Assembly (NCBI GenBank): GCA_023391425.1
Contig: JAEWAX010000080.1
Span: forward strand, 1 to 37,496
DNA: 37,496 bases
Source of the DNA: Bacillota bacterium
GTDB taxonomy: Bacteria; Bacillota; Clostridia; Acetivibrionales; DSM-1351
Reading direction: 5' to 3'
The notes below the pieces were generated by a model. That model was not told the DNA's origin, ran no database searches, and saw only the letters and a list, made by a program, of their open reading frames with translations. Made by a program: the position numbers and the translations under genes. Positions 15,301-23,094 of the stretch are shown in pieces; position 1 is the first letter of the stretch, and each line of letters begins with the position of its first letter.

Positions 15301-17585
15301 CATTTATCAAGGATATAGGACTCAAATCCATTGATTATTTTGTACTTAGCCATCCACATACAGACCACGTAGGAAATGCTCTTAGTGTGGCAAAGTATTT
15401 GTATGAAGAGGCCGGAGGGACAATTGGTACTTACCTTTACACGGGGTATAAATACAGTACCCAGGAGCCTGCATTTGCTGCCTATCTGGCAGAAAAGAAT
15501 GTAAGTATGAGAACGGATATAAAAGCAGGGGATCAACTTAAAATTGGTGATGTTGAGATTGATATCTATAGCCCTACTGAAGAAGATCTAAAAACTACTG
15601 ACGTAGAGGACGAATCTCTTAATAATTTATCAATGGCTATGAAATTTACCTATGGTAATGCTACATACCTGACCAGCGGAGACCTTTATGTCAGTAAGGA
15701 AACTGAATTGGTAGAAAAATATGGTTCTCAGCTAAAAGCCGATATTATGAAAGCGAATCACCACGGCTTATATACCTCAAATTCAGCCCTTTGGTCAACA
15801 ACTATTTCTCCAAAAGTTGTAATTACCAATAATGATGATGTGGGAAGTTCTATAATTTACAGACGCCTGAGTAGAGAAGGCGCAGCTTACTATAGTGTAG
15901 GAGTAGATGGACTGGTTATGATAACCATGAGTCCAAATGCAGAATATACCGTTACTAGCCAGTATGACACTATCTTACGTCAGGAATACTTTGGAGATAT
16001 TGGAAAGCCGTCAACTCCTACTCAGGAAAACTCCAATATTAGTCCTACAACTGCTTCATTTGACAAAAAAGCAGGGGCAGAAAAAGATATTATAGTAAAT
16101 ATGACCCTGAACGGAAATACTTTAAGTTCAATTGCTAATGGCTCGACTGTTTTGGTAAAAGATAAAGACTATTCTGTAAATGGCAACCTCGTTACCATTA
16201 AGAAGGAATATCTGGATTCACAATCAGTAGGAACAATTACGTTGACTTTCTTGTTTAGCGTAGGGAACAGCTCCAAATTAAATATTAATATTTACGACAC
16301 TACTAATACCGGGACTAATTCTTCTGGAAATAATGGACAGTCGCAATCATCAACAACTCCTGTACGGAATGAACAGTCACAATCATCAGCAACAAGCGAG
16401 AGTGTAGTTACAGACAAGGGTACTGTTGATGTTAAACCGGTAATTGATAACAATACAGCCATTGCTAAGTCTGAATTGAAGCCTGAAATATTAAACAGTG
16501 CTTTAAAATTGGCAAAGGCAGACCAGAAGGGAATAAAGACGGTTACTATTAGTGTACAGAACTTGAAAGATATCAAGGCATATGAAGTTGTACTGCCATC
16601 AGAGGTACTGATGCAGAAAGAAATGACACAAAAGCTGGAAATCAAAACAAATAAGGCAAGTATGGAGTTGCTGGGGAATTTCTTATATAACGCAGGCGTT
16701 TCAGCACAATCGGACAATGTAACTATAACTATCAAAGAAGTAGAGAAAAAGCTGCTGTCTGACAAAACCGCTACTCTGGTTGGTAATAGACCAGTAATAG
16801 AATTAAATGTTAACGCAAACGGGAAAAAGATATCCCTAAGTAATTCCAATACACTAGTAAAAGTGACTATTCCATACACTCCTACAGAACAAGAATTGAG
16901 AAACCATGAACATATAGTAGCATACTATATTGATGAAAATGGAAATGCAATTACTTTACCGAGTGGTAAATATAACACCGATTCCGGAGTAATTTCTTTT
17001 ACAACGACAAAACTTGGGAGATTTTCTATAGACTATGTGAAGAAGACCTTCGACGATATTGAGAGTGTAGCTTGGGCGAAGAAAGAAATTGAAGTTTTGG
17101 CTTCAAAAGGGATTATAAGTGGAAATAGCAGCTCTACTTTTGCTCCTTCTGATAATATAACAAGAGCTGATTTTCTAGTATTACTCATAAAAAGCCTGTC
17201 CCTCACAGCAGTGGTGGAGGATAATTTCAATGATGTGAATCCGGAGAAGTACTATTATGAGGCGGTTGGTATTGCTAAAAAGCTAGGAATTACTGCAGGA
17301 AAAGGTAATAACCAATTTAACCCGAAAGATCCAATTAGCCGACAGGAAATGTTTACATTAATTGCCCGCGCATTGAAGCTGTCCGGCAAACTTAAGGATG
17401 AAAATAGTATGAAAGTGCTAGAGGGTTACAAAGACCAAGGTACAATTGCACCATTTGCACTTGAGGACACAGCAGCACTGGTAGGGGAAGGCATAATTGA
17501 AGGAACTGGCAGTATGTTAACTCCTTTGAAAAAAGCTACTCGAGCTGAAACAGCTGTAGTGCTTTACAAGATTTACAATCGTTAA
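12354..17585 (+). CDS. Giant secreted protein: BspA-like LRRs, SLH-like region, ComEC-like metallo-beta-lactamase domain, X2 module, SLH anchor
   Basis: A 1743-residue cell-surface protein. A signal peptide ends near residue 34 (TLIANA). Residues about 40-745 hold four modules of BspA-type leucine-rich repeats (restarting near 43, 263, 472 and 570), with units like LTSVSIPSSVSDLGNGVFRG. Residues 748-915 form an SLH-like region (FADVSADAWYAAAVKYM). Residues about 936-1200 are a metallo-beta-lactamase fold of the ComEC type with LSHPHTDHVGN (H1000, H1002, D1004, H1005), SGD with D1110 and ANHHG with H1136-H1137, so the metal site looks intact. An X2-type module (CBM_X2) with ISPTTASFDK is at about 1226-1315. 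A Ser/Gln linker, an unassigned domain (1350-1560) and SLH repeats (1562-1743) follow. GGAGG at 12343 sets the start. The enzyme's substrate is unknown; phosphodiester bonds are a guess from the ComEC link. Confidence 0.9.
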   Translation: MRILKTKLNRLFCIGMALLLLLNAIPIGTLIANAEETEVVDSGSCGTNLNWTLTAVAENNYTLTISASDENNTMDDYDVPDKVAGTPWRLYITNITSLVVQDGVKNLGNRTCYGATSLTSVSIPSSVSDLGNGVFRGCTALTEASFEGPVTMDKNVFYGCNSLERVSIPEGTNMLADNTFSGCIALEEITLPASITTIGAISFKDCNNIKTINFGGTIEQYKTLLANNSANTGALQSAVITVICSDGNYVYGEKEPEEGPEKTVNGITGDINWSMDIDAGKLTLSGIGKTADYTSGTDAAKAAPWFTYMDQIQELDVQEGVTYLGNRLFYGADNLTKVTLPDSLTSIGEGAFRECTKLKEITIPANVTTMGRVQFYQCANLETLTILGNITTLTDKSLYGCSALKYLTIPASMLTIQKDSLTNCSSIKTIQFGGTKQEYQNLVQNSSDYTKSLQSALITVNCSDGTYIYGRISLGNGLEYSLSNGTLTILGEGTMVDYTSASEVPWAGEADTIKTVVIKGGVEKIGANAFAEVNSIENVLYFGTEENWNTLKSESGSNNEKLFNAPITFALSGTCGENVTWELSADETTLTISGQGRMYEYTSSNVPWLNSMDNITTVVIKDGVINVGDYAFYGCKRISSLILSSSVEELGTYSFGSCISLNELVLPEGMRVIGAKAFNGCSGLTTIYIPKSLTGIDMKAFLSCAGISTVYYAGTENQWNKILVSESASGNNFLLNANRVYNGNIPSANFADVSADAWYAAAVKYMVENEFMTGENGKFGSDNQMTSTEIMTLLYELAGKPGMYSSAIDWAVRNKIDTDVTDEKVTVLRLMEILYAAAEYNGVDVTAVTGSNSINGITNIDALSQEELSNVTWVLEKGYFADLISNKGPIDCNSYLTRSEGASVLAAYLKSEAAYADRYKKIVAEARTALEAKGDGTFYIFTPKIAVPNITAKAGDFTLLVLPDGQTMMIDSGVGDCNGPVMSFIKDIGLKSIDYFVLSHPHTDHVGNALSVAKYLYEEAGGTIGTYLYTGYKYSTQEPAFAAYLAEKNVSMRTDIKAGDQLKIGDVEIDIYSPTEEDLKTTDVEDESLNNLSMAMKFTYGNATYLTSGDLYVSKETELVEKYGSQLKADIMKANHHGLYTSNSALWSTTISPKVVITNNDDVGSSIIYRRLSREGAAYYSVGVDGLVMITMSPNAEYTVTSQYDTILRQEYFGDIGKPSTPTQENSNISPTTASFDKKAGAEKDIIVNMTLNGNTLSSIANGSTVLVKDKDYSVNGNLVTIKKEYLDSQSVGTITLTFLFSVGNSSKLNINIYDTTNTGTNSSGNNGQSQSSTTPVRNEQSQSSATSESVVTDKGTVDVKPVIDNNTAIAKSELKPEILNSALKLAKADQKGIKTVTISVQNLKDIKAYEVVLPSEVLMQKEMTQKLEIKTNKASMELLGNFLYNAGVSAQSDNVTITIKEVEKKLLSDKTATLVGNRPVIELNVNANGKKISLSNSNTLVKVTIPYTPTEQELRNHEHIVAYYIDENGNAITLPSGKYNTDSGVISFTTTKLGRFSIDYVKKTFDDIESVAWAKKEIEVLASKGIISGNSSSTFAPSDNITRADFLVLLIKSLSLTAVVEDNFNDVNPEKYYYEAVGIAKKLGITAGKGNNQFNPKDPISRQEMFTLIARALKLSGKLKDENSMKVLEGYKDQGTIAPFALEDTAALVGEGIIEGTGSMLTPLKKATRAETAVVLYKIYNR

Positions 17586-17672
17586 TGACTTGCAGTACCC
17601 TCAAATTTAAGGTATGAAGTTTGTCAAGGAACATCAAAAAATATAGATTGAAAATGGTATAAAAGAAAAACT

Positions 17673-17720
17673 AAGGGAGTATCGGAAACTGTTAAAAACA
17701 GTTGACGGTACTCCCTTTTT
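17673..17720 (+). terminator. Terminator of the giant gene
   Basis: AAGGGAGTA (17673-17681) pairs with TACTCCCTT (17709-17717), with an inner AACTGTT/AACAGTT stem, followed by five T in total. Confidence 0.88.
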
Positions 17721-17743
17721 GGTCCAAGCCTGAATTTAATATA

Positions 17744-17830
17744 TTGATTTTTGCTGTTATAATACCTATCATTGTACTTATAATTATTAGCATTATTTAT
17801 GGAAATAAGCCGACATTTGAAAATATATAA
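17744..17830 (+). other. Possible 28-residue membrane micropeptide or permease fragment
   Basis: A TTG-initiated frame encodes a single very hydrophobic helix (LIFAVIIPIIVLIIISIIYG) followed by NKPTFENI. There is no ribosome site. The pattern also resembles the first membrane helix of an RbsC-type permease, so it may belong to the same decayed copy as 17930-18003. Confidence 0.25.
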
Positions 17831-17929
17831 AAATCGGTCTTAACAGGAATTTAATGGGGGAATTTTAGGACTAGCACTCCAAAGTTTGCTGACAAAACTT
17901 CCATGGGCATATGGGTAAATAAATCCGAG

Positions 17930-18003
17930 TGCTATGCTTCCTTATTGTACTTCAGAGTTCCATTTGTTCACGAAAGGAAGAACAAGATATAAAACGCAAG
18001 GTC
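17930..18003 (+). pseudogene. Relic of the 3' end of a YjfF-like permease gene
   Basis: About 74 bp match the end of the permease gene and its downstream sequence at about 10713-10790 (shared runs TTATTGTACTTCAGAG, CATTTGTTC, GAACAAGATATAAAA and ACGCAAGGTC). The frame is destroyed. Because the match continues past the stop codon, it comes from duplication of this DNA region, not from a distant protein family member. Confidence 0.8.
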
Positions 18004-18109
18004 TCTTTACCATTCTAAATCATTGACATGAATACCTTTACCGAATACCTTTATCATACCGTAAATGCAGCTGTAGGATGGAATAGGAAGCGAGAGAGTA
18101 TGTAAATAC

Positions 18110-18141
18110 AAAAAAAGGCTACTGGAGAATATCCAATAGCC
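18110..18141 (-). terminator. Terminator of the lacI-oxidoreductase operon
   Basis: Read on the minus strand, GGCTATTGGA pairs with TCCAGTAGCC (plus 18132-18141 and 18117-18126, one wobble pair, loop TATTC), followed by seven T. Confidence 0.85.
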
Positions 18142-18162
18142 CAATACTTTCAATTGCTTTAC

Positions 18163-19530
18163 CTATATATTCAAAATTGCTTTTTCTTTTTGTAATATTT
18201 CTCTAACTTCCGTAAAGCTCACTGAAGCAGGGAGAATATCCTTTCTAGCAGAAAGGGAGGCACATACTCCAGCAGCTTGCCCGATAGCCATACAGGTAGT
18301 CATAACACGAGCGCTGGCTAATGACGGAGCATCCATGGAAATACATCTTCCGCTGAGAACCAAATTATTTATATCACTGCTGATTAGGCAACCAAGGGGA
18401 ATGCCGTAAGGTCCTTCGAGATCAATAAGGTCGGTGGAGCTGCTGAGACCGCTATGAATATCTACTTTGTAGGAACCTAGTGCAATACTGTCCTCTGGAA
18501 TGGTACCCTTGGTTACATTGTCTATAGTTAGCTTTTTAATACCTGAAAAACGGCGAGTTTCACGAATACCAATGGAGCTGTTAATGTTTGAAACATAAGT
18601 ATCCTCAAATCCCGGTATATATTTTTTAAGAAATTCAGTTATATTTACGATTTGCTGCATTCCTTCTTCACCGCCTCGAGTCAGATCCATAGGATTGGTT
18701 CCGTCAAAGTTTAATATACGTGTAGAATTAATACAAATCCTATCAGGATGAGGTGTCTTGATATATATGAGAGTGTCTCTCTTGAACGGATTGATATTTT
18801 GTTCGCTCATACGTGAAAGAGTATTACGCAAACCAAGGAATACATAGCCCGGGTGGCTTCTGAAAAACGGAACGTCATATCCGTTGGAAACATTCATGCT
18901 TTCAGCAGGAATCAAATCCTCAGGGTGCTCCTCTAGGAACTCCCAGAACTTTTCTTCATTAAAATTGCTCAGAGTGAAAAGGAGTGATGGGGGTTGTAGA
19001 ACACCTGTGTCTTGCTGGCCCTTTTCGTATGTAGCTCCAGCAAGAAATGCAACATCACCGTCCCCTGTACCATCTATAAATACAGAGGCTCTAATATCGT
19101 AGCGTGTACCTTTACCCATAAGATATACCTGATCGATACGTCCGTTTTCAACATTGACATCCACAACTTCGCTATGGAGCAAAACCTGAATTCCGGCTTC
19201 CCTACACATCTCAAAGGCAAGGACCTTCATCATTTCAGAATCAATTATGGTGACGGAATTATGCAGAGGACAGGGATTATGACCAAGGCATGCACCACGC
19301 AGAGTTAATCTATCTACGATCTCTTGTGCTATACCACCAGTTACCTGTGTTCCGTTTTTATCGAGAAAACCTAGTAAAGGAAGTCCTGAAGACATATTGC
19401 CTCCAAGGTATTCGTTACGTTCTGCAAGTAAGACCCTGGTTCCGTTTCTGGCTGCTGCCAATGCTGCAGCAATACCGGCAGGTCCACCACCGATAACTGC
19501 AACATCAAATTGTAGTTGTTGAATATTCAT
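18163..19530 (-). CDS. FAD-dependent oxidoreductase (FAD_oxidored family), substrate unknown
   Basis: A 455-residue flavoprotein. The N-terminal Rossmann motif VAVIGGGPAGIAAALAAARN (G14-x-G16-x-x-G19) binds the ADP part of FAD. Then come LLAERNEYLGGNMSSG, the second flavin motif ASVFIDGTGDGDVAFLAGA, and near the C-terminus NLVLSGRCISMDAPSLASAR with MAIGQAAGVCASL. This pattern is that of the PF12831-type family, often found in carbohydrate loci and mostly uncharacterised. No signal peptide or membrane segment is seen. A ribosome site (GAGAGGAG) lies 8 bases before the start on the minus strand. It follows lacI by 68 bp in the same operon, which implies control by the same sugar signal as the divergent importer. 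A role in oxidising the imported compound is an inference. Confidence 0.85.
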   Translation of the reverse strand: MNIQQLQFDVAVIGGGPAGIAAALAAARNGTRVLLAERNEYLGGNMSSGLPLLGFLDKNGTQVTGGIAQEIVDRLTLRGACLGHNPCPLHNSVTIIDSEMMKVLAFEMCREAGIQVLLHSEVVDVNVENGRIDQVYLMGKGTRYDIRASVFIDGTGDGDVAFLAGATYEKGQQDTGVLQPPSLLFTLSNFNEEKFWEFLEEHPEDLIPAESMNVSNGYDVPFFRSHPGYVFLGLRNTLSRMSEQNINPFKRDTLIYIKTPHPDRICINSTRILNFDGTNPMDLTRGGEEGMQQIVNITEFLKKYIPGFEDTYVSNINSSIGIRETRRFSGIKKLTIDNVTKGTIPEDSIALGSYKVDIHSGLSSSTDLIDLEGPYGIPLGCLISSDINNLVLSGRCISMDAPSLASARVMTTCMAIGQAAGVCASLSARKDILPASVSFTEVREILQKEKAILNI

Positions 19531-19598
19531 AAATAAGCTCCTCTCTTGCTCTGAATAAAATTGTTATTTTTAATTAGTGTATTTTTTATGAAAATTAT

Positions 19599-20627
19599 TT
19601 AACGTTCTAATACTGAGGTGCCATGAGACAAAGTAGGAGGTATTCCTAGATACACAGTGTTTGAACGTGGCTGCTCAATCCTCTTTAAGAGCGCACGACA
19701 GGCTTCTACGCCCATTTTCTCCTTATGCGCATCTATTACGGTGAGATTTAAGGGTGAGTATTCCGACAGGATAGAACTTTCATATCCGATTATAGATATA
19801 TCTTGAGGAATATTAACTTTCTGCTCAAACAAAAACCTTAATGCACCGGAGGTAATACCGTCACTTGCTCCGAAAATAGCATCTGGCCGTAAGCCGGACT
19901 CCCAAATTTCCTTCAATGATTTATATCCATCTAAACCAGAGTAACCGGAATTGACTACGAACAAACTACTTGGGTCTGCACCAAACTCAGTAAATGCCTT
20001 CTGCACACCCAAAAGCTTCTTTTGAGAGTTGCTGCTGGTGGAAGGACCATTTATAAATAGGATACGCTTATGATTTTTTTTGAGAAGTTCCTTACCAGCT
20101 AAATATCCTACTGTTTCCATCTCAGAGAAAATTGAATCCGTGCCGTTATATTGGCTACCAATAATCACAGTAGGAAGATTAATTTGCCTTAAATGTTCAA
20201 TAAGGTCAGAAGTAAAAAGGCCTCCGATAAGAAATACGCCGTCAATTCTGCGATTTGTAATCAAGGACGGTAGTGCATCAGGATTGTTGACAGAAGAAAA
20301 CCTCTCAGTAAGTAATGCATAATCCGTACTTTCTAGGCAGGTATATATTCCATTGCTGGTATCATATAAAAGAGTCTCTGCAACAGAATCAAAGGCATAA
20401 GCTTTCTTTAAGTGGTTGGATGTTAAAAAAACTATCCCCAAAGTGTTTGTGCGTCTGGTTGTCAGTTCGCGTGCGGCTAAATTCGGTGTATAGTTAAGTT
20501 TTTTTATTGCTTCACGTACCTTATACTGTGTTTCAAGCTTTACAGCCTTTGAATTATTGAGGACAAGAGATACAGTACTTTTGGAAACATTAGCTTCCCG
20601 TGCAACATCAAGAATGGTAACCTTCAT
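19599..20627 (-). CDS. LacI-family transcriptional repressor
   Basis: A 342-residue DNA-binding sugar sensor. The N-terminal helix-turn-helix TILDVAREANVSKSTVSLVL and hinge helix YTPNLAARELTTRRTNTLG are classic LacI elements. Residues about 60-340 form a periplasmic-binding-like sensor domain (LGIVFLTSN, RRIDGVFLIGG, PDAIFGASDGITSGALR, ISIIGYESS). AGGAGGG precedes the start by 6 bases on the minus strand. It is first in an operon with the FAD oxidoreductase. Its own consensus promoter is overlapped by the operator at 20769-20782, so autoregulation is likely. Palindromes of the LacI type (central CG) at the divergent importer promoter and in the leader of the giant gene are its probable targets. 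The effector is unknown. Confidence 0.93.
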   Translation of the reverse strand: MKVTILDVAREANVSKSTVSLVLNNSKAVKLETQYKVREAIKKLNYTPNLAARELTTRRTNTLGIVFLTSNHLKKAYAFDSVAETLLYDTSNGIYTCLESTDYALLTERFSSVNNPDALPSLITNRRIDGVFLIGGLFTSDLIEHLRQINLPTVIIGSQYNGTDSIFSEMETVGYLAGKELLKKNHKRILFINGPSTSSNSQKKLLGVQKAFTEFGADPSSLFVVNSGYSGLDGYKSLKEIWESGLRPDAIFGASDGITSGALRFLFEQKVNIPQDISIIGYESSILSEYSPLNLTVIDAHKEKMGVEACRALLKRIEQPRSNTVYLGIPPTLSHGTSVLER

Positions 20628-20768
20628 TTACATCCCTCCTATATTTAAAATCTGTTCTCAGATATTCCCGAGGACTTTATTTGTTTTCGAAGTATTGACT
20701 GCTGTCTACTTTAAATAATGCTTGAAATTTATTTTAGGCTAATTAAAAGAGCGATTAATCTATATTAA

Positions 20769-20782
20769 TTAAACCGTTCCAA
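20769..20782 (-). promoter_or_regulatory. LacI-type operator at the lacI promoter
   Basis: TTAAACCGTTCCAA begins 5 bp downstream of the -10 of the minus-strand lacI promoter, over the expected transcription start. Its reverse complement is identical to both operators at 11769 and 12059. Confidence 0.75.
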
Positions 20783-20787
20783 ATAAA

Positions 20788-20816
20788 ATTATATAACCAG
20801 CTACTAATATTGTCAA
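20788..20816 (-). promoter_or_regulatory. Consensus sigma-A promoter of lacI
   Basis: On the minus strand, TTGACA (plus 20811-20816), a 17-bp spacer and TATAAT (plus 20788-20793) match the consensus perfectly. The leader would be about 150 nt. Confidence 0.88.
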
Positions 20817-20908
20817 TATTATATACTTATATTCTTTGCCTAAGAATTTTAGATTGTTATAATTCGACAAAAAACATTTAAATTTTGCAAAATAATTATG
20901 CAAAAGTA

Positions 20909-20937
20909 TTGACTTGAATAATAATCTGGATTAAGAT
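20909..20937 (+). promoter_or_regulatory. Promoter of the importer/catabolic operon
   Basis: TTGACT (20909-20914), a 17-bp spacer and TAAGAT (20932-20937) form a near-consensus sigma-A promoter. The first operator starts 15 bp downstream, the right place to block transcription. Confidence 0.8.
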
Positions 20938-20952
20938 ATATATATCAAATCG

Positions 20953-20966
20953 ATGGAACGTTCCAA
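20953..20966. promoter_or_regulatory. LacI-type operator O1 of the importer operon
   Basis: ATGGAACGTTCCAA is palindromic about a central CG (core TGGAACGTTCCA), typical of LacI/PurR-family sites, at about +10 to +23 of the operon promoter. Confidence 0.82.
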
Positions 20967-20983
20967 ATGAGTACAACTAAGTA

Positions 20984-20997
20984 TTAGAACGTTCCAA
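20984..20997. promoter_or_regulatory. LacI-type operator O2 of the importer operon
   Basis: TTAGAACGTTCCAA has its centre 31 bp (three helical turns) from O1, on the same face of the helix, which suits cooperative binding. Confidence 0.78.
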
Positions 20998-21119
20998 GTC
21001 AAGAAAATATATAAAGTGAGTATACAAAATGTTCAATAAAATCAGCTGAATTAATCGAATGTTATACAATATGTATAGTAAATCGAAGGGAAGTGATAAC
21101 GGAACTATACTAAATATAT

Positions 21120-21133
21120 TTGGAATGCTCCAA
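21120..21133. promoter_or_regulatory. Weak LacI-type operator O3
   Basis: TTGGAATGCTCCAA keeps both outer half-sites but has a changed centre (TG in place of CG). It lies about 136 bp, or 13 turns, after O2. Confidence 0.5.
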
Positions 21134-21236
21134 ATGTATTATTATTAATTTGTTAGCATTAACTGTGCTTATGAGTAAATCCTAACTGCAGTTGATGTTA
21201 TATAGAAGATTCATTACATCATGGGAGGTGTTCAAT

Positions 21237-22181
21237 GTGTCCACTTTAAAATCCCTTCAAGTAAGGGAGCAAATGGCGGGCAAAAAAACGCTGGGTAGAA
21301 AAATAATTGAGTATCAGAAACCGTACTTATTTTTATTACCTATTCTAATATTTGCGATAGCGTTCTCTTATTATCCATTTATTCGAACGCTGCTATATAG
21401 TTTATCTGCTGTAAATAAACAGGGTGAGATTGTAAGATTTGTAGGCTTAAAAAATTATTTAAGTATTTTCAGCCGTGAGGAGTTTATGAATGCCATTGGG
21501 GTAACGCTTAAATTTACATTAATATATGTACCCTTAGCAGTTATTGTTCCATTTACTCTTGCATTGATTGCAAATAGCAAAAAGATGTTCTCAAATATTT
21601 ATCAAACCCTGTTTGCATTGCCTATGGCGGTATCTGTTTCTGCAGCCTGCTATATTTTCCAGCAGTTACTGCACCGTAAGATTGGTTTGGTAAATTATTT
21701 GCTTGAAATTACTGGTATAATGCAAAACAAAACCAACATTGACTGGCTAAATGATAAAACATGGGCGTTGCCATCTTTAGCAGTAATCCTTATATGGATA
21801 CATATCGGATTTAACTTCATGCTTTTGCTGTCTGCAGTACGTAATGTTCCTGACGAATTGATTGAAGCTGCTGATTTAGAGGGCTGCGGTTACTGGAGAA
21901 AGGTTTTCCATATTGTTATTCCAATTACTTCACCAACTATTTTCTTTGTTTTCTGTACACAGATGGTTGCGGGCATTATGATGAATGCACCGACCATGAT
22001 CCTTACTAAGGGCGGCCCGGTTAATACAACATCCACAATGATTTATTATGTTTATACTACAGGTTTCAGAAGTGGAAATTACGCACTTGGTTCTACAGCT
22101 AGTATTGTAACTTTTCTACTTGCATTTATATTCTTGATGTTCAACTTTATGTATGAAAAGAAAAGGGTGGTGTACGATTGA
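21237..22181 (+). CDS. ABC sugar transporter permease, MalF/UgpA type
   Basis: An inner-membrane subunit of a carbohydrate importer of the MalF/UgpA class (BPD_transp_1). A hydrophilic start (residues 1-30) precedes six hydrophobic helices. The cytoplasmic EAA loop, which contacts the ATPase, is visible as VPDELIEAADLEGCGYWRKV, with IPITSPTIFF after it. A TTG at 21192 opens the frame earlier, but GGGAGG at 21223-21228 sits 8 bases before the GTG at 21237, making that the likely start. It is the first gene after the operator-controlled promoter. The leader is about 290 nt. It overlaps the next gene by one base. Confidence 0.92.
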   Translation: MSTLKSLQVREQMAGKKTLGRKIIEYQKPYLFLLPILIFAIAFSYYPFIRTLLYSLSAVNKQGEIVRFVGLKNYLSIFSREEFMNAIGVTLKFTLIYVPLAVIVPFTLALIANSKKMFSNIYQTLFALPMAVSVSAACYIFQQLLHRKIGLVNYLLEITGIMQNKTNIDWLNDKTWALPSLAVILIWIHIGFNFMLLLSAVRNVPDELIEAADLEGCGYWRKVFHIVIPITSPTIFFVFCTQMVAGIMMNAPTMILTKGGPVNTTSTMIYYVYTTGFRSGNYALGSTASIVTFLLAFIFLMFNFMYEKKRVVYD

Positions 22182-23014
22182 TGACCCAAAAAGTTCAAAA
22201 GGCTAAAAGCACTGTTCAATCGGTTCTCGCTTTGGCATTAGGTATCCTGATTGCATTCCCTCTTTTTTATTCTTTTATGTGTGGATTTAAAGACGATGCA
22301 ACATTCGATAGCTTTCCTCCAACGATTTTTCCGCAGAGCTTGACATATCTTGATAATTTCAAGCAAGTTCTATTTGATTCATTGGTACCACGGTTTATGC
22401 TCAACTCACTGTTGATAGCAGTTGTGGTTACCGCGGTACGTATTTTCTTAGCTATGTTTGCAGCATATTCCTTTGCTTTCTTTAACTTCAAAGGAAAAAA
22501 CTTTTTATTTTTTCTGATCATCGGTACAATGATGATTCCGACAGAAGCAGTTTTAATTCCTAATTATGTTACCGTAAGTAAACTTGGTTTGATTAATTCC
22601 TATATGGGTATCATGGCTGTTTATTTTGTATCTGCCATCCAAGTGTTTATGTTTCGGCAAAGTTTCAAAACAATATCGGGGTCACTTCGTGAAGCGGCAT
22701 TTCTTGATGGGTGCGGAGACCTGCAGTTCTTTTTCCAGATATGTGTTCCCGTTTCAAAAGCTAGCATTACTGCACTTTCGTTAAACTCCTTTGTTCAAGT
22801 GTGGAATGCATACTTGTGGCCATTGCTTGTTACAAATAGACCTGAAATGAGAACAGTACAGGTTGGTATTACAATGCTATCAGCAGATGAATCCGGTGTT
22901 AAGGCTCCGATTTTTGCAGCAATAGCAATTATATTAATTCCTACAATAATTGTATTTGCATTCGGTCAGAGAAACATAGTTCGTGGTATTTCAGCAGGTT
23001 CAGTTAAAGGTTAA
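22181..23014 (+). CDS. ABC sugar transporter permease, MalG/UgpE type
   Basis: The partner permease of the MalG/UgpE class. It has six hydrophobic helices. The EAA loop is SGSLREAAFLDGCGDLQFFF, followed by VPVSKASITALSLNSFVQVW and a C-terminal FGQRNIVRGISAGSVKG, where the GAVKG-like ending is diagnostic for this subfamily. Its ATG overlaps the stop of the previous gene (TGATG), giving translational coupling. A TTG one codon upstream is also in frame. No ATPase gene accompanies the pair, so a shared MsmK/UgpC-type ATPase encoded elsewhere is probably used. Confidence 0.92.
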   Translation: MTQKVQKAKSTVQSVLALALGILIAFPLFYSFMCGFKDDATFDSFPPTIFPQSLTYLDNFKQVLFDSLVPRFMLNSLLIAVVVTAVRIFLAMFAAYSFAFFNFKGKNFLFFLIIGTMMIPTEAVLIPNYVTVSKLGLINSYMGIMAVYFVSAIQVFMFRQSFKTISGSLREAAFLDGCGDLQFFFQICVPVSKASITALSLNSFVQVWNAYLWPLLVTNRPEMRTVQVGITMLSADESGVKAPIFAAIAIILIPTIIVFAFGQRNIVRGISAGSVKG

Positions 23015-23032
23015 TTTTAAACAAATTTTTAA

Positions 23033-23058
23033 TTAAGGTTATAATTTAAGGTTATAAT
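23033..23058 (+). repeat. Perfect 13-bp tandem duplication ahead of the binding-protein gene
   Basis: TTAAGGTTATAAT occurs twice head to tail (23033-23045, 23046-23058). Each copy ends in TATAAT, so it might add internal promoter strength, or be a slippage product. Confidence 0.75.
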
Positions 23059-23094
23059 AAGAAACATTTTAATAATTTTAAGGAGGAAAGGAAT

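Noticed and set aside
18031..18057. Short direct repeat AATACCTTTA before the oxidoreductase terminator
   Set aside because: Only two 10-bp copies; within chance for this AT-rich DNA.
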